This document shows positions 6,247 through 11,974 of a stretch of 11,974 nucleotides of DNA, in pieces. The stretch is taken from the NCBI GenBank assembly GCA_964429465.1, contig CAYSCA010000096.1:1-11974 (forward strand), written 5' to 3'. The notes under the pieces are model-generated. The model searched no databases. It was not told where the DNA came from and saw only the letters and a list, made by a program, of their open reading frames with translations. The translations under genes were made by a program, and so were the position numbers. Position 1 is the first letter of the stretch; every line of letters begins with the position of its first letter. The stretch is from Ferrovibrio sp964429465. Its GTDB lineage: Bacteria > Pseudomonadota > Alphaproteobacteria > Ferrovibrionales > Ferrovibrionaceae.

Positions 6247-7248
6247 ATGGCCGATCGCGAGACGATCCTGCGGCAGCTCACGACACTGCACGCCCAAGGC
6301 CGCATCATCGAGGCGCATGGCCTGGCGCAGCAGCTGGCCCTGGCTGCACCCGGGGACCTGCAGGTATTCCAGTTGCTGCATGCGCTGCGGCAGGAGGTGC
6401 TGCTCAGCCAGCAAAAGGATCAGCTGGGGACTCTCGCGCAGACTTTCCAGCGGACCAGCCATACGATCCAGCAGATGATGATTCGCGATCTGCAGCGCGA
6501 CGAGCGCTACGCCGATCCCAGGCGACTGGAGCGCCATGGCTTCTCGGTCGCCTCGCAGAACGAAGAAGACGGCATGCTGGCGGAGGTTTTCCGCCGTATC
6601 GGCGTAAAGCATCGCAGCTTCTTCGAATTCGGCGTCGGCAATGGCCTGCAGAACTGCACATGCTACTTCCTGCTGGATGGCTGGCGCGGCTGGTGGATAG
6701 AGGTCAACCAGCCGAAGGTGCAATTCATGCGGCAGCATTTCGCCACGGCCATCGCGGGGCAAATGCTGGTGATCGACGATACCCCGGTCGACGCCGAGAA
6801 TATTGAGGCAGTGTGCACCAGGCTCGGCATACCCGATGAAATCGACCTTCTATCCATCGATATCGACGGCAACGACTATCATGTGTTCGCCGCGATGCAG
6901 CGGGTCAACGCCCGTGTCGTGGTGATGGAGTATAACGGCCTGTTTCCGCCGCCGCAGCGCCGGGTCGGCGCCTATGATCGCAGCTATAGCTATGCCGAGA
7001 CCACCTATATCGGCGCTTCGCTGCAGTCGCTGACCGATCTGGCGGAAAAGAAGGGCTATCAGCTCGTGGGCTGCAACATCACCGGCCTGAACTGCATCTT
7101 CGTGAAGAAGGAGCTGGCCGCGGGCAAATTTGCCGAGCCTGCGACGGCCGAACACCTCTACAACATCCCGCGCCACCAATTGGCGTGGGGCGGTGCTTTC
7201 GGCCAGGGACCGCGGCCGAATTTCGGCCCCCTCCACAAGGAAGATTGA
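6247..7248 (+). CDS. Uncharacterised FkbM-like SAM-dependent methyltransferase with helical N-terminus
   Basis: A 333-residue protein. Residues 1-55 form helices with a TPR-like pattern (AHGLAQQLALAAPGDLQVFQLL, about 23-44). The core begins at SQNEEDGMLAEVFRRIG (103-119), resembling the SQxxEDG entry of FkbM-like enzymes. FFEFGVGNG (125-133) looks like the SAM-binding glycine loop. GWRGWWIEVN (145-154) has the Glu that would hold the SAM ribose. LLSIDIDGNDY (201-211) and VVVMEYN (224-230) complete a Rossmann-like series. Relatives methylate sugar hydroxyls or other small groups, but this subgroup has no function I can name with confidence. It follows the GT41-like gene by 34 bases on the same strand, and both proteins have a short TPR-like N-terminus, so it may modify the same glycan or bind the same partner. 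No signal peptide or membrane segment is visible. Confidence 0.6.
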   Translation: MADRETILRQLTTLHAQGRIIEAHGLAQQLALAAPGDLQVFQLLHALRQEVLLSQQKDQLGTLAQTFQRTSHTIQQMMIRDLQRDERYADPRRLERHGFSVASQNEEDGMLAEVFRRIGVKHRSFFEFGVGNGLQNCTCYFLLDGWRGWWIEVNQPKVQFMRQHFATAIAGQMLVIDDTPVDAENIEAVCTRLGIPDEIDLLSIDIDGNDYHVFAAMQRVNARVVVMEYNGLFPPPQRRVGAYDRSYSYAETTYIGASLQSLTDLAEKKGYQLVGCNITGLNCIFVKKELAAGKFAEPATAEHLYNIPRHQLAWGGAFGQGPRPNFGPLHKED

Positions 7249-7255
7249 CGGCGGA

Positions 7256-7279
7256 AGCCGGGCGTTCACCCGCCCGGCT
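7256..7279. terminator. Perfect 9-bp GC hairpin at convergent gene ends, candidate bidirectional terminator
   Basis: AGCCGGGCG (7256-7264) pairs perfectly with CGCCCGGCT (7271-7279) around a TTCACC loop. The loop contains the stop codon of the minus-strand dihydroorotase gene, and the FkbM-like gene ends eight bases earlier on the plus strand. There is no T-run on either side. It could slow or end transcription from both directions or protect mRNA ends. Confidence 0.5.
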
Positions 7280-8603
7280 GAATGGTCTCGCCGAACCGGA
7301 TCGGCTGCCCCGCCGGCGCGCCCAGCTCGCCGTCGCGCATCGCGATGGTGCCGCGGATGATGGTGGCCACCGGCCAGCCGGTCACGCTCATGCCGGTAAA
7401 CGGCGACCAGCCGCATTTCGATTTCAGCCAGCTTTCCTCGATCGCCTGTTTCCGCTTCAGGTCGACCAGGGTGAAATCGGCATCATAGCCGATCGCGATG
7501 CGGCCCTTGCCGACCAGGCCGAAGATCCGCTGCGCGCCCGCCGAGGTGAGGTCGATCAGGCGCTGCAGGCTCAGGCGGCCCTGGTTCATATGGTCGAGCA
7601 GCAAAGGCAGCAGGGTCTGCACGCCGGGCATGCCGCTCGGGCTCTGCGGATAGGGCTTGCTCTTCTCTTCCTTCGTATGCGGCGCATGGTCGGAGCCGAT
7701 CACGTCGACGATCCCGTCCCGCAAAGCCTGCCACAAGGCCGCGCGATGTTCGGCCGTGCGGATCGGCGGATTCATCTGGGCGAAGGTGCCGAGTCGGTCG
7801 TAGCAGTCGGGCGCGGCTAACGTGAGATGCTGCGGCGTCGTCTCCACCGTCGCGATATCCTTGTGGCCGGCCAGCCATGCCATTTCCTGCGCCGTGGTGA
7901 CATGCAGCACATGCACCCGGCGGCCCACCTTGCGCGCCAGCCGCACCAGCCGCTGCGTCGCCAGCAGCGCGCTTTCGGCATCGCGCCATTCCGGATGCAG
8001 ATGCGGCGTCGCGCCAGGCACCTCGGTGAGATGCCTGCGGTCGCGCATGCGGAATTCGTCCTCGCAATGCACGGCCATGCGGCGGCGGCCATGGCGCAGC
8101 ACGCGCTCCAGGGTCGCGTCATCGGCCACCAGCAGGTCGCCGGTGGAGGCGCCCATGAACAGCTTCACGCCGGCGCAGCCGGGCTGCCGCTCCAGTTCCG
8201 GCAAATGCTCGACATTCTCGGCCGTGGCGCCGACATAGAAGGCATAGTCGCAATGCGCGCGGCCCGCGGCGCGGTCCAGCTTGGCCTTCAGTTCGGCAAT
8301 GGTCGCCGTGCTCGGCCTGGTGTTCGGCATCTCGAATACCGCCGTGACGCCGCCCATCGCGGCAGACGCCGTGCCGCTGGCGAGGTCTTCCTTGTGCTCC
8401 AGTCCCGGCTCGCGGAAATGCACCTGGCTGTCGATCACGCCGGGCAGCACCGTCAGGCCCTTGGCATCGAAAACCTCGGCGGCTTCCGCCTGCGGCAGCG
8501 TCCCCAGCGCCGCGATCCTGCCATCCTTCACGCCGATATCGATCGCTTCGATGCCGTTCGGCGTGGCCACCATGCCGTGGCGGATGACGAGATCGTAGGA
8601 CAT
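7266..8603 (-). CDS. pyrC: Dihydroorotase (type I, COG0044 amidohydrolase) with an altered first metal ligand
   Basis: A 445-residue cyclic amidohydrolase. It has PGVIDSQVHFREPG (54-67) on the first barrel strand, MPNTRPST (92-99), and GVKLFMGASTGDLLV (145-159) with Lys147 as the expected carboxylated bridging lysine. His179 lies in AVHCEDE, His234 in VHVLHVTT, and catalytic Asp305 in DVIGSDHAPHTKEEK. Dihydroorotases cyclise N-carbamoyl-aspartate to dihydroorotate in pyrimidine synthesis in the cytoplasm. The usual first-strand motif is HxH; here Gln60 replaces the first His while His62 and Arg64 remain. All other expected ligands are present, so it need not be inactive. The sequence reads as dihydroorotase rather than allantoinase or hydantoinase (FREPG, NTRPST, SDHAPHT), but substrate is not proven. 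AGGAAGG eight bases upstream supports the ATG. It is the last gene of an operon whose first two genes are LPS-type glycosyltransferases, an unusual setting with no other pyrimidine gene nearby. Confidence 0.85.
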   Translation of the reverse strand: MSYDLVIRHGMVATPNGIEAIDIGVKDGRIAALGTLPQAEAAEVFDAKGLTVLPGVIDSQVHFREPGLEHKEDLASGTASAAMGGVTAVFEMPNTRPSTATIAELKAKLDRAAGRAHCDYAFYVGATAENVEHLPELERQPGCAGVKLFMGASTGDLLVADDATLERVLRHGRRRMAVHCEDEFRMRDRRHLTEVPGATPHLHPEWRDAESALLATQRLVRLARKVGRRVHVLHVTTAQEMAWLAGHKDIATVETTPQHLTLAAPDCYDRLGTFAQMNPPIRTAEHRAALWQALRDGIVDVIGSDHAPHTKEEKSKPYPQSPSGMPGVQTLLPLLLDHMNQGRLSLQRLIDLTSAGAQRIFGLVGKGRIAIGYDADFTLVDLKRKQAIEESWLKSKCGWSPFTGMSVTGWPVATIIRGTIAMRDGELGAPAGQPIRFGETIQPGG

Positions 8604-8607
8604 CGCT

Positions 8608-9378
8608 TCAGCCTTCCTTTTCCAGATTGGCCTTCAGATAGCTCAGGATCGGATAGAGGCCGGCCATCAGCGCGATCAGGAAGCCGTATTGCCCCTCGCG
8701 ATAGCCCTTGCGGCCGACATAGCATTTCCAGAAGCGGCTGAAGATGCGCCGCAGGTTCCGGCGGTAGGAGCCGATATCCCTGCCTTCCGCGCGCTGGGCG
8801 CGCAGGTCGGCCGCCTTGGCGCTGGTATAGCGGTTCAGCCGCGCGATCATGTCGGTGATGTCGCGGTCTACATAATGGATCATGCGCGATGCGAGAAAGC
8901 GCTTCTCGCCCTTCAGCTCCAGCGACGGATGCACGCGCTGATCGCCCCAGCGCTTGGCGCCACGGGCGAACAGGCGCGGCGCCATCATCACGCCGAAGGA
9001 ACCGCCCCAGCCGTAGCGCACCAGGCGCTGACCGACATAATTGTCGAAGGGGATGAGGAAATGTGCAAACGGCGCAGTGGCGATGACATTGCGGATTTCC
9101 TGCGCCATCTCGGGCGGCACGCGCTCGTCGGCATCCACTTCCAGAATCCAGTCGCCGCTGCAGGCATCGATGCCGGTATTGCGGCGTTCGCCTTCCAGCG
9201 GCCAGGCGCCTTCGACGAGTTTCGCGCCGCGGCTGCGCGCGATCTCCGCCGAGCGGTCGGTGCAGCGGTCCAGGACCACCACGATCTCGTCGGCGAAGGC
9301 GAGGCGCGCGAGGCAATCCGCCAGCTGGGCTTCCTCGTTATGGGCAACCACCAGGGCGGAGAGTTTCGGGGGCGTCAT
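8608..9378 (-). CDS. Family 2 glycosyltransferase, LPS-core type (KdtX/WaaE-like)
   Basis: A 256-residue GT-A glycosyltransferase. LSALVVAHNEE (6-16) opens the nucleotide-binding fold and IVVVLDRCTDRSAEIA (32-47) follows. GERRNTGIDACSGDWILEVDADERV (63-87) contains the DAD metal-binding motif at 82-84. Later are RLFARGAKRWGDQRVHPSL (135-153) and a basic stretch RRNLRRIFSRFWKCYVGRKGY (206-226). A hydrophobic tail GFLIALMAGLYPIL (232-245) probably lies on the inner membrane. This arrangement is typical of small enzymes adding a sugar to the LPS inner core. It directly abuts the GT9 gene: that gene's TAG ends one base before this ATG, and AGGA inside the end of that gene is its ribosome binding site. 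Four bases separate its stop from the dihydroorotase start. Donor sugar is unknown. Confidence 0.85.
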   Translation of the reverse strand: MTPPKLSALVVAHNEEAQLADCLARLAFADEIVVVLDRCTDRSAEIARSRGAKLVEGAWPLEGERRNTGIDACSGDWILEVDADERVPPEMAQEIRNVIATAPFAHFLIPFDNYVGQRLVRYGWGGSFGVMMAPRLFARGAKRWGDQRVHPSLELKGEKRFLASRMIHYVDRDITDMIARLNRYTSAKAADLRAQRAEGRDIGSYRRNLRRIFSRFWKCYVGRKGYREGQYGFLIALMAGLYPILSYLKANLEKEG

Positions 9379-10338
9379 CTAGTCATCCTGGGCGTATTGC
9401 CACAAATTCTCCACCGCGCGCTGCGCCTTGTCGACGCTTAAGGTCAGCATGTGGCTTTCCTGGCTGCGATGATCGTAGCCTTTCCGCCGCGTGATTTCGT
9501 CGAAGCTCAGGTCGGTCCGCACGGCGGCGGTCTTTTCGCCCCAGGGGGCGTAAACCCGTTCCCGGCTGGGACCGAACAGGCCGACCGTCGGCACGCCGCT
9601 GGCGGCTGCCAGATGCATCAGGCCGCTGTCATTGCCGATATAGAGGCTGCTGCGCTGCAGGGCGGCGGCGATCGTCAGCAGATCCAGCTTGCCGACCAGG
9701 TCGAGCCGGCGCTCGGCCGGCAGGTTCTGCAAGGCCGGCGCCGCCAGCGCTTCCTCGCCGGGGCCGCCGAATACCGCGATGCGCGCGCCGGGCAGGATGC
9801 CGCCTTCGGCCGTCAGCCGCAGCGCCAGCTCGGCAAAGCGCTCGCCCGGCCAGATCTTGCCGCCCCAATTGGCGGTCGGTCCGATCGCCAGCACCGGCTG
9901 CCCGTCATTCGGCCACAGCTTCGCCGCCGCCTTCCGGTGTTCCTCGCCGACCCAGATCCGGGGCGCGGCCGGCTGCGGCAGCTTCAGCACATTGCTCAGC
10001 GCCAGCACCTTGTGAAGATGCGGCGCGGACCCGCTATAGACGCGGCGCCGCCGCGCCATCAGGAACTGGCCAATGCCCGAGCCGCGCAGATCGACGATGA
10101 GGCGCCAGCGGGTGAGCGCGACCTGCTTCCACAATTCCCACCAATGCCGCGCCCAGGGCAGCTTGCGCATCACGATGAGGCGTTCGAGATTGGGCATCGC
10201 CGTGAAGATGCCGGCGGCGGCCGGGCCGCAGGCGATGGTGAAGCGCGCCTTGGGGAACCGGTGGTGAAGCTCGTGCAACAGGCCGGTCGACAGGATGGCG
10301 TCGCCCAGCCGGTTGGCGGTGATGAAAAGAATGCGCAT
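9379..10338 (-). CDS. Family 9 glycosyltransferase, ADP-heptose:LPS heptosyltransferase-like
   Basis: A 319-residue GT-B enzyme when started at the ATG at 10338. It opens MRILFITANRLGD, the family N-terminus, with the Asp (13) that serves as catalytic base in heptosyltransferases. LIVDLRGSG (80-88) follows. NWGGKIWPGERFAEL (157-171) holds the Lys that contacts donor phosphate, and IGNDSGLMHLAAASGVPTVGLFGPS (234-258) is the GT9 signature for nucleotide-sugar binding. The family transfers L-glycero-D-manno-heptose from ADP to the LPS inner core at the cytoplasmic face. The neighbouring GT2 gene fits an LPS-core role. A GTG at 10350 would add four residues. I prefer the ATG because the family starts at MRILFI and the predicted promoter would leave only a few leader bases before the GTG. 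Neither start has a clear Shine-Dalgarno. WaaC, WaaF or WaaQ identity cannot be assigned. Confidence 0.85.
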   Translation of the reverse strand: MRILFITANRLGDAILSTGLLHELHHRFPKARFTIACGPAAAGIFTAMPNLERLIVMRKLPWARHWWELWKQVALTRWRLIVDLRGSGIGQFLMARRRRVYSGSAPHLHKVLALSNVLKLPQPAAPRIWVGEEHRKAAAKLWPNDGQPVLAIGPTANWGGKIWPGERFAELALRLTAEGGILPGARIAVFGGPGEEALAAPALQNLPAERRLDLVGKLDLLTIAAALQRSSLYIGNDSGLMHLAAASGVPTVGLFGPSRERVYAPWGEKTAAVRTDLSFDEITRRKGYDHRSQESHMLTLSVDKAQRAVENLWQYAQDD

Positions 10339-10364
10339 GCCGACCGCCACAGAGGGTTTGGCGG

Positions 10365-10393
10365 GTTATAGGGGGGGTATCCGGTCTTGCCAA
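10365..10393 (-). promoter_or_regulatory. Sigma70-type promoter for the GT9-GT2-dihydroorotase operon
   Basis: On the minus strand, TTGGCA (10393-10388, five of six to consensus) and TATAAC (10370-10365, five of six) are separated by exactly 17 bases. Transcription would start near 10358, about 20 bases before the preferred ATG. A run of seven G on the plus strand (10371-10377, C on the coding strand) lies in the spacer next to the -10 box. Confidence 0.6.
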
Positions 10394-10444
10394 GCGCCCC
10401 GGTCTTCCATAGGTCAGGAGGATTGTCCGGCCGTAAGCCGATTC

Positions 10445-10449
10445 GGAGG
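10445..10449 (+). promoter_or_regulatory. Shine-Dalgarno that sets the ygfZ start
   Basis: GGAGG four bases before the ATG at 10454 decides this start over an in-frame extension to 10295, which would run into the divergent GT9 gene. No convincing plus-strand promoter was found in 10339-10453; TTGCCA at 10387-10392 has only a poor -10 downstream. Confidence 0.7.
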
Positions 10450-10453
10450 CGAA

Positions 10454-11338
10454 ATGCCCGTTCTGACCTGCGCGCCCCTGCTGACCGAAGGCCCCGCCGC
10501 CCGCGCGCTGCTGCGCATCGCCGGTGCCGAGGCGAAGACATTCCTGAATGCCCTGGTCTCCAACGATGTGGGCGCCGCCGGCCCCGGCCACGCCGTCTAT
10601 GCCGCCCTGCTCACGCCGCAGGGCAAATTCCTGCACGACATGCTGGTGGTGGGTGGCCAGAATGGCGACCTGCTGCTCGATGTCGCCGCCGAACGCGCCG
10701 CCGACCTGCAGCGGCGCCTCACCCTCTACAGGCTGCGCGCGAAGATCGAGATCGGCCCGCTCGACTGGCAGGGTTTTGCGCTGTTCGGCAGCGCCGGACC
10801 CGAACCGCAGATCGGCGGCGAGGCCCTGCTGTTCCGCGATCCGCGCCTCACCGCGCTGGGCTGGCGCCTGTGGCTGCCGCCCGACCGCACGCCCGACCTG
10901 CCGATCGCCGGGCCCGAGACCTATGAACGCCACCGGCTCGCCCTGGGCGTGCCCGACGGCGCCCGCGACATCGAGCCGGAGAAGGGCCTGCTGCTGGAGA
11001 ACCATTTCGAGGCTTTGCACGGCGTCGATTTCGCCAAGGGCTGCTATATCGGCCAGGAGCTCACCGCGCGCACCAAATACCGCGGCCTGGTGAAAAAGCA
11101 GCTTTACCGCGTGCAGGCCGCGGGCGATGCCGTGCTGCCGCCGCCCGGCACGCCGGTCCGGCTCGACGGCCAGGAGGCCGGCGAGATGCGGTCCAGCTTC
11201 GGGAATATCGGCCTGGCGCTGCTGCGTCTTACGGTGGCCGGCAAGGCGGCGCAGGGCGGCGGGCCGCTGGAGAGCGAGGGCATTGCGCTTGTGGCGCAGC
11301 GCCCGGATTATGCCGGCCCGGCGCCGTCGAAAGACTAG
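10454..11338 (+). CDS. ygfZ: YgfZ/GcvT-family folate-binding protein (Fe-S cluster maintenance)
   Basis: A 294-residue protein of the GcvT-like fold. The diagnostic YgfZ motif KGCYIGQELTART is at 195-207, with the conserved Cys197 and the GQE that follows. Upstream, FLNALVSNDV (30-39) and LLTPQGKFLHDMLV (52-65) match the folate-binding N-terminal region, and EKGLLLENHFEALHGVDFAKG (176-196) leads into the motif. YgfZ/IBA57 proteins bind tetrahydrofolate and support assembly or repair of some 4Fe-4S enzymes in the cytoplasm; they are not glycine-cleavage enzymes. The length is slightly below E. coli YgfZ and normal for alphaproteobacterial members. It diverges from the GT9 gene across 115 bases and precedes tag by 18 bases, so the two are probably co-transcribed. 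Confidence 0.9.
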   Translation: MPVLTCAPLLTEGPAARALLRIAGAEAKTFLNALVSNDVGAAGPGHAVYAALLTPQGKFLHDMLVVGGQNGDLLLDVAAERAADLQRRLTLYRLRAKIEIGPLDWQGFALFGSAGPEPQIGGEALLFRDPRLTALGWRLWLPPDRTPDLPIAGPETYERHRLALGVPDGARDIEPEKGLLLENHFEALHGVDFAKGCYIGQELTARTKYRGLVKKQLYRVQAAGDAVLPPPGTPVRLDGQEAGEMRSSFGNIGLALLRLTVAGKAAQGGGPLESEGIALVAQRPDYAGPAPSKD

Positions 11339-11356
11339 AACCACGAGGGGGAAGAC

Positions 11357-11974
11357 ATGGGCAGACCGTCGATCACCGGCGCGGATGGCCGCTGCCGCTG
11401 CGGCTGGTGCGGCAGCGATCCGCTCTACATGGCCTATCACGATACCGAATGGGGCGTGCCGGAATGGGATGACCGCGCGCTGTTCGAGAAGCTGATCCTG
11501 GATGGCTTCCAGGCCGGGCTCTCCTGGATCACGATCCTGCGCAAGCGCGACAATTTCCGCCGCGCCTTCGACGGCTTCCAGCCGGAGAAGATCGTGCGCT
11601 ACACGCCGAAGAAGCTGGACGCGCTGATGCAGGATGCCGGCATCGTGCGCAACCGCGCCAAGATCGAGGGCACGGTGGCGAATGCGCGCGGCTGGCTCGA
11701 GATCATGGAACACGAGAAGGGCGGCTTTTCGGGCTATCTGTGGAAGTATCTCGACGGCAAGCCGAAGCAGAATGCCTGGCCCTCGCTGAAACAGGTGCCG
11801 GCGGAGACGCCGGTCAGCCAGGCGGTCTCGAAGGATCTGCGCAAGCGCGGCTTCACCTTTGTCGGCCCCACCATCGTCTATGCTTTCATGCAGGCGGTCG
11901 GCATGGTCAACGACCACACCACCGACTGCTTCCGGCACAGCCAGGTGAAAAAGCTGCGGCGGCCGGCGCGCTGA
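11357..11974 (+). CDS. tag: DNA-3-methyladenine glycosylase I
   Basis: A complete 205-residue TAG protein whose stop is the last codon of the window. CGWCGSDPLYMAYHDTEWGVP (15-35) gives Cys15 and His28, and VNDHTTDC (184-191) gives His187 and Cys191. Their spacing matches the zinc site of E. coli TAG (Cys4, His17, His175, Cys179). The base-binding pocket keeps Tyr27 and Trp57 in GFQAGLSWITIL. The position of E. coli Glu38, which reads 3-methyladenine, is Asp49 here. RKRGFTFVGPTIVYAFMQAVG (162-182) is the conserved C-terminal block. The enzyme removes 3-methyladenine from alkylated DNA to start base-excision repair. The ATG has a strong GAGGGG at 11345-11350. The N-terminus is about eleven residues longer than in E. 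coli, with extra Cys at 13 and 18. Pairing with ygfZ looks like housekeeping linkage. Confidence 0.95.
   Translation: MGRPSITGADGRCRCGWCGSDPLYMAYHDTEWGVPEWDDRALFEKLILDGFQAGLSWITILRKRDNFRRAFDGFQPEKIVRYTPKKLDALMQDAGIVRNRAKIEGTVANARGWLEIMEHEKGGFSGYLWKYLDGKPKQNAWPSLKQVPAETPVSQAVSKDLRKRGFTFVGPTIVYAFMQAVGMVNDHTTDCFRHSQVKKLRRPAR

Noticed and set aside
4578..6308. Open frame of 576 codons on the minus strand, antisense to the GT41-like gene
   Set aside because: It has the low-complexity Arg/Gly/His-rich composition of a GC shadow frame and no recognisable domain, while the opposite strand encodes a clear glycosyltransferase.
7266..8603. Allantoinase or hydantoinase instead of dihydroorotase
   Set aside because: The FREPG, MPNTRPST and GSDHAPHT segments read as dihydroorotase, and no purine-catabolism or hydantoin gene is nearby; a residual doubt about substrate is noted in the feature.
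10295..10453. N-terminal extension of YgfZ
   Set aside because: It would overlap the divergent GT9 gene and its promoter; the ATG at 10454 has GGAGG and matches the family start.
10034..11938. Open frame of 634 codons on the minus strand, antisense to ygfZ and tag
   Set aside because: It spans two well-recognised plus-strand genes, their gap, and part of the GT9 gene in another frame; its composition is that of a GC artefact.
1..11974. tRNA, rRNA, CRISPR, transposase, attachment site or toxin-antitoxin genes
   Set aside because: I looked for cloverleaf-like sequences, regularly spaced repeats, terminal inverted repeats and small gene pairs and saw none that hold up.

Overview
The window is a high-GC, gene-dense stretch that looks chromosomal and most likely alphaproteobacterial (Rhodospirillales-like). 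The evidence is the codon and GC style, the long antisense shadow frames typical of GC-rich DNA, and the style of the dihydroorotase, YgfZ and Tag proteins. The organism assignment is inference. I count twelve protein genes, eleven of them complete. I see no RNA gene, CRISPR array, insertion sequence or prophage gene. No gap between genes exceeds about 165 bases.

Region A (1-4449) is a sugar-nucleotide cluster in two convergent blocks. On the plus strand are the 3' end of a heptose-1-phosphate guanylyltransferase (hddC-like), a GHMP-family heptose-7-phosphate kinase (hddA-like) and a three-part sugar C-methyltransferase. On the minus strand is a translationally coupled pair: a GDP-sugar 4,6-dehydratase followed by an SDR reductase/epimerase. 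Kinase plus guanylyltransferase would make GDP-D-glycero-alpha-D-manno-heptose. Dehydratase plus reductase would turn it into a 6-deoxy sugar. The C-methyltransferase would add a methyl branch to the 4-keto intermediate. The predicted product is a GDP-activated 6-deoxyheptose carrying a C-methyl branch.

Region B (4450-7248) begins with a 164-base divergent intergenic segment holding two GGTTAACC palindromes. It then has a plus-strand pair: a GT41-like (O-GlcNAc transferase/SPINDLY/HMW1C-type) glycosyltransferase and an uncharacterised FkbM-like methyltransferase. GT41 enzymes usually glycosylate proteins, so regions A and B together could be a small protein-glycosylation locus using an unusual heptose. 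That link is inference.

Region C (7266-10338) is a minus-strand operon with a recognisable sigma70-type promoter. It runs from a GT9 heptosyltransferase-like enzyme to a GT2 LPS-core-type glycosyltransferase to a dihydroorotase that has Gln in place of the first metal-binding His. Region D (10454-11974) is a plus-strand pair, the folate-binding Fe-S maintenance protein YgfZ and DNA-3-methyladenine glycosylase I (tag). The tag stop codon is the last three bases of the window.
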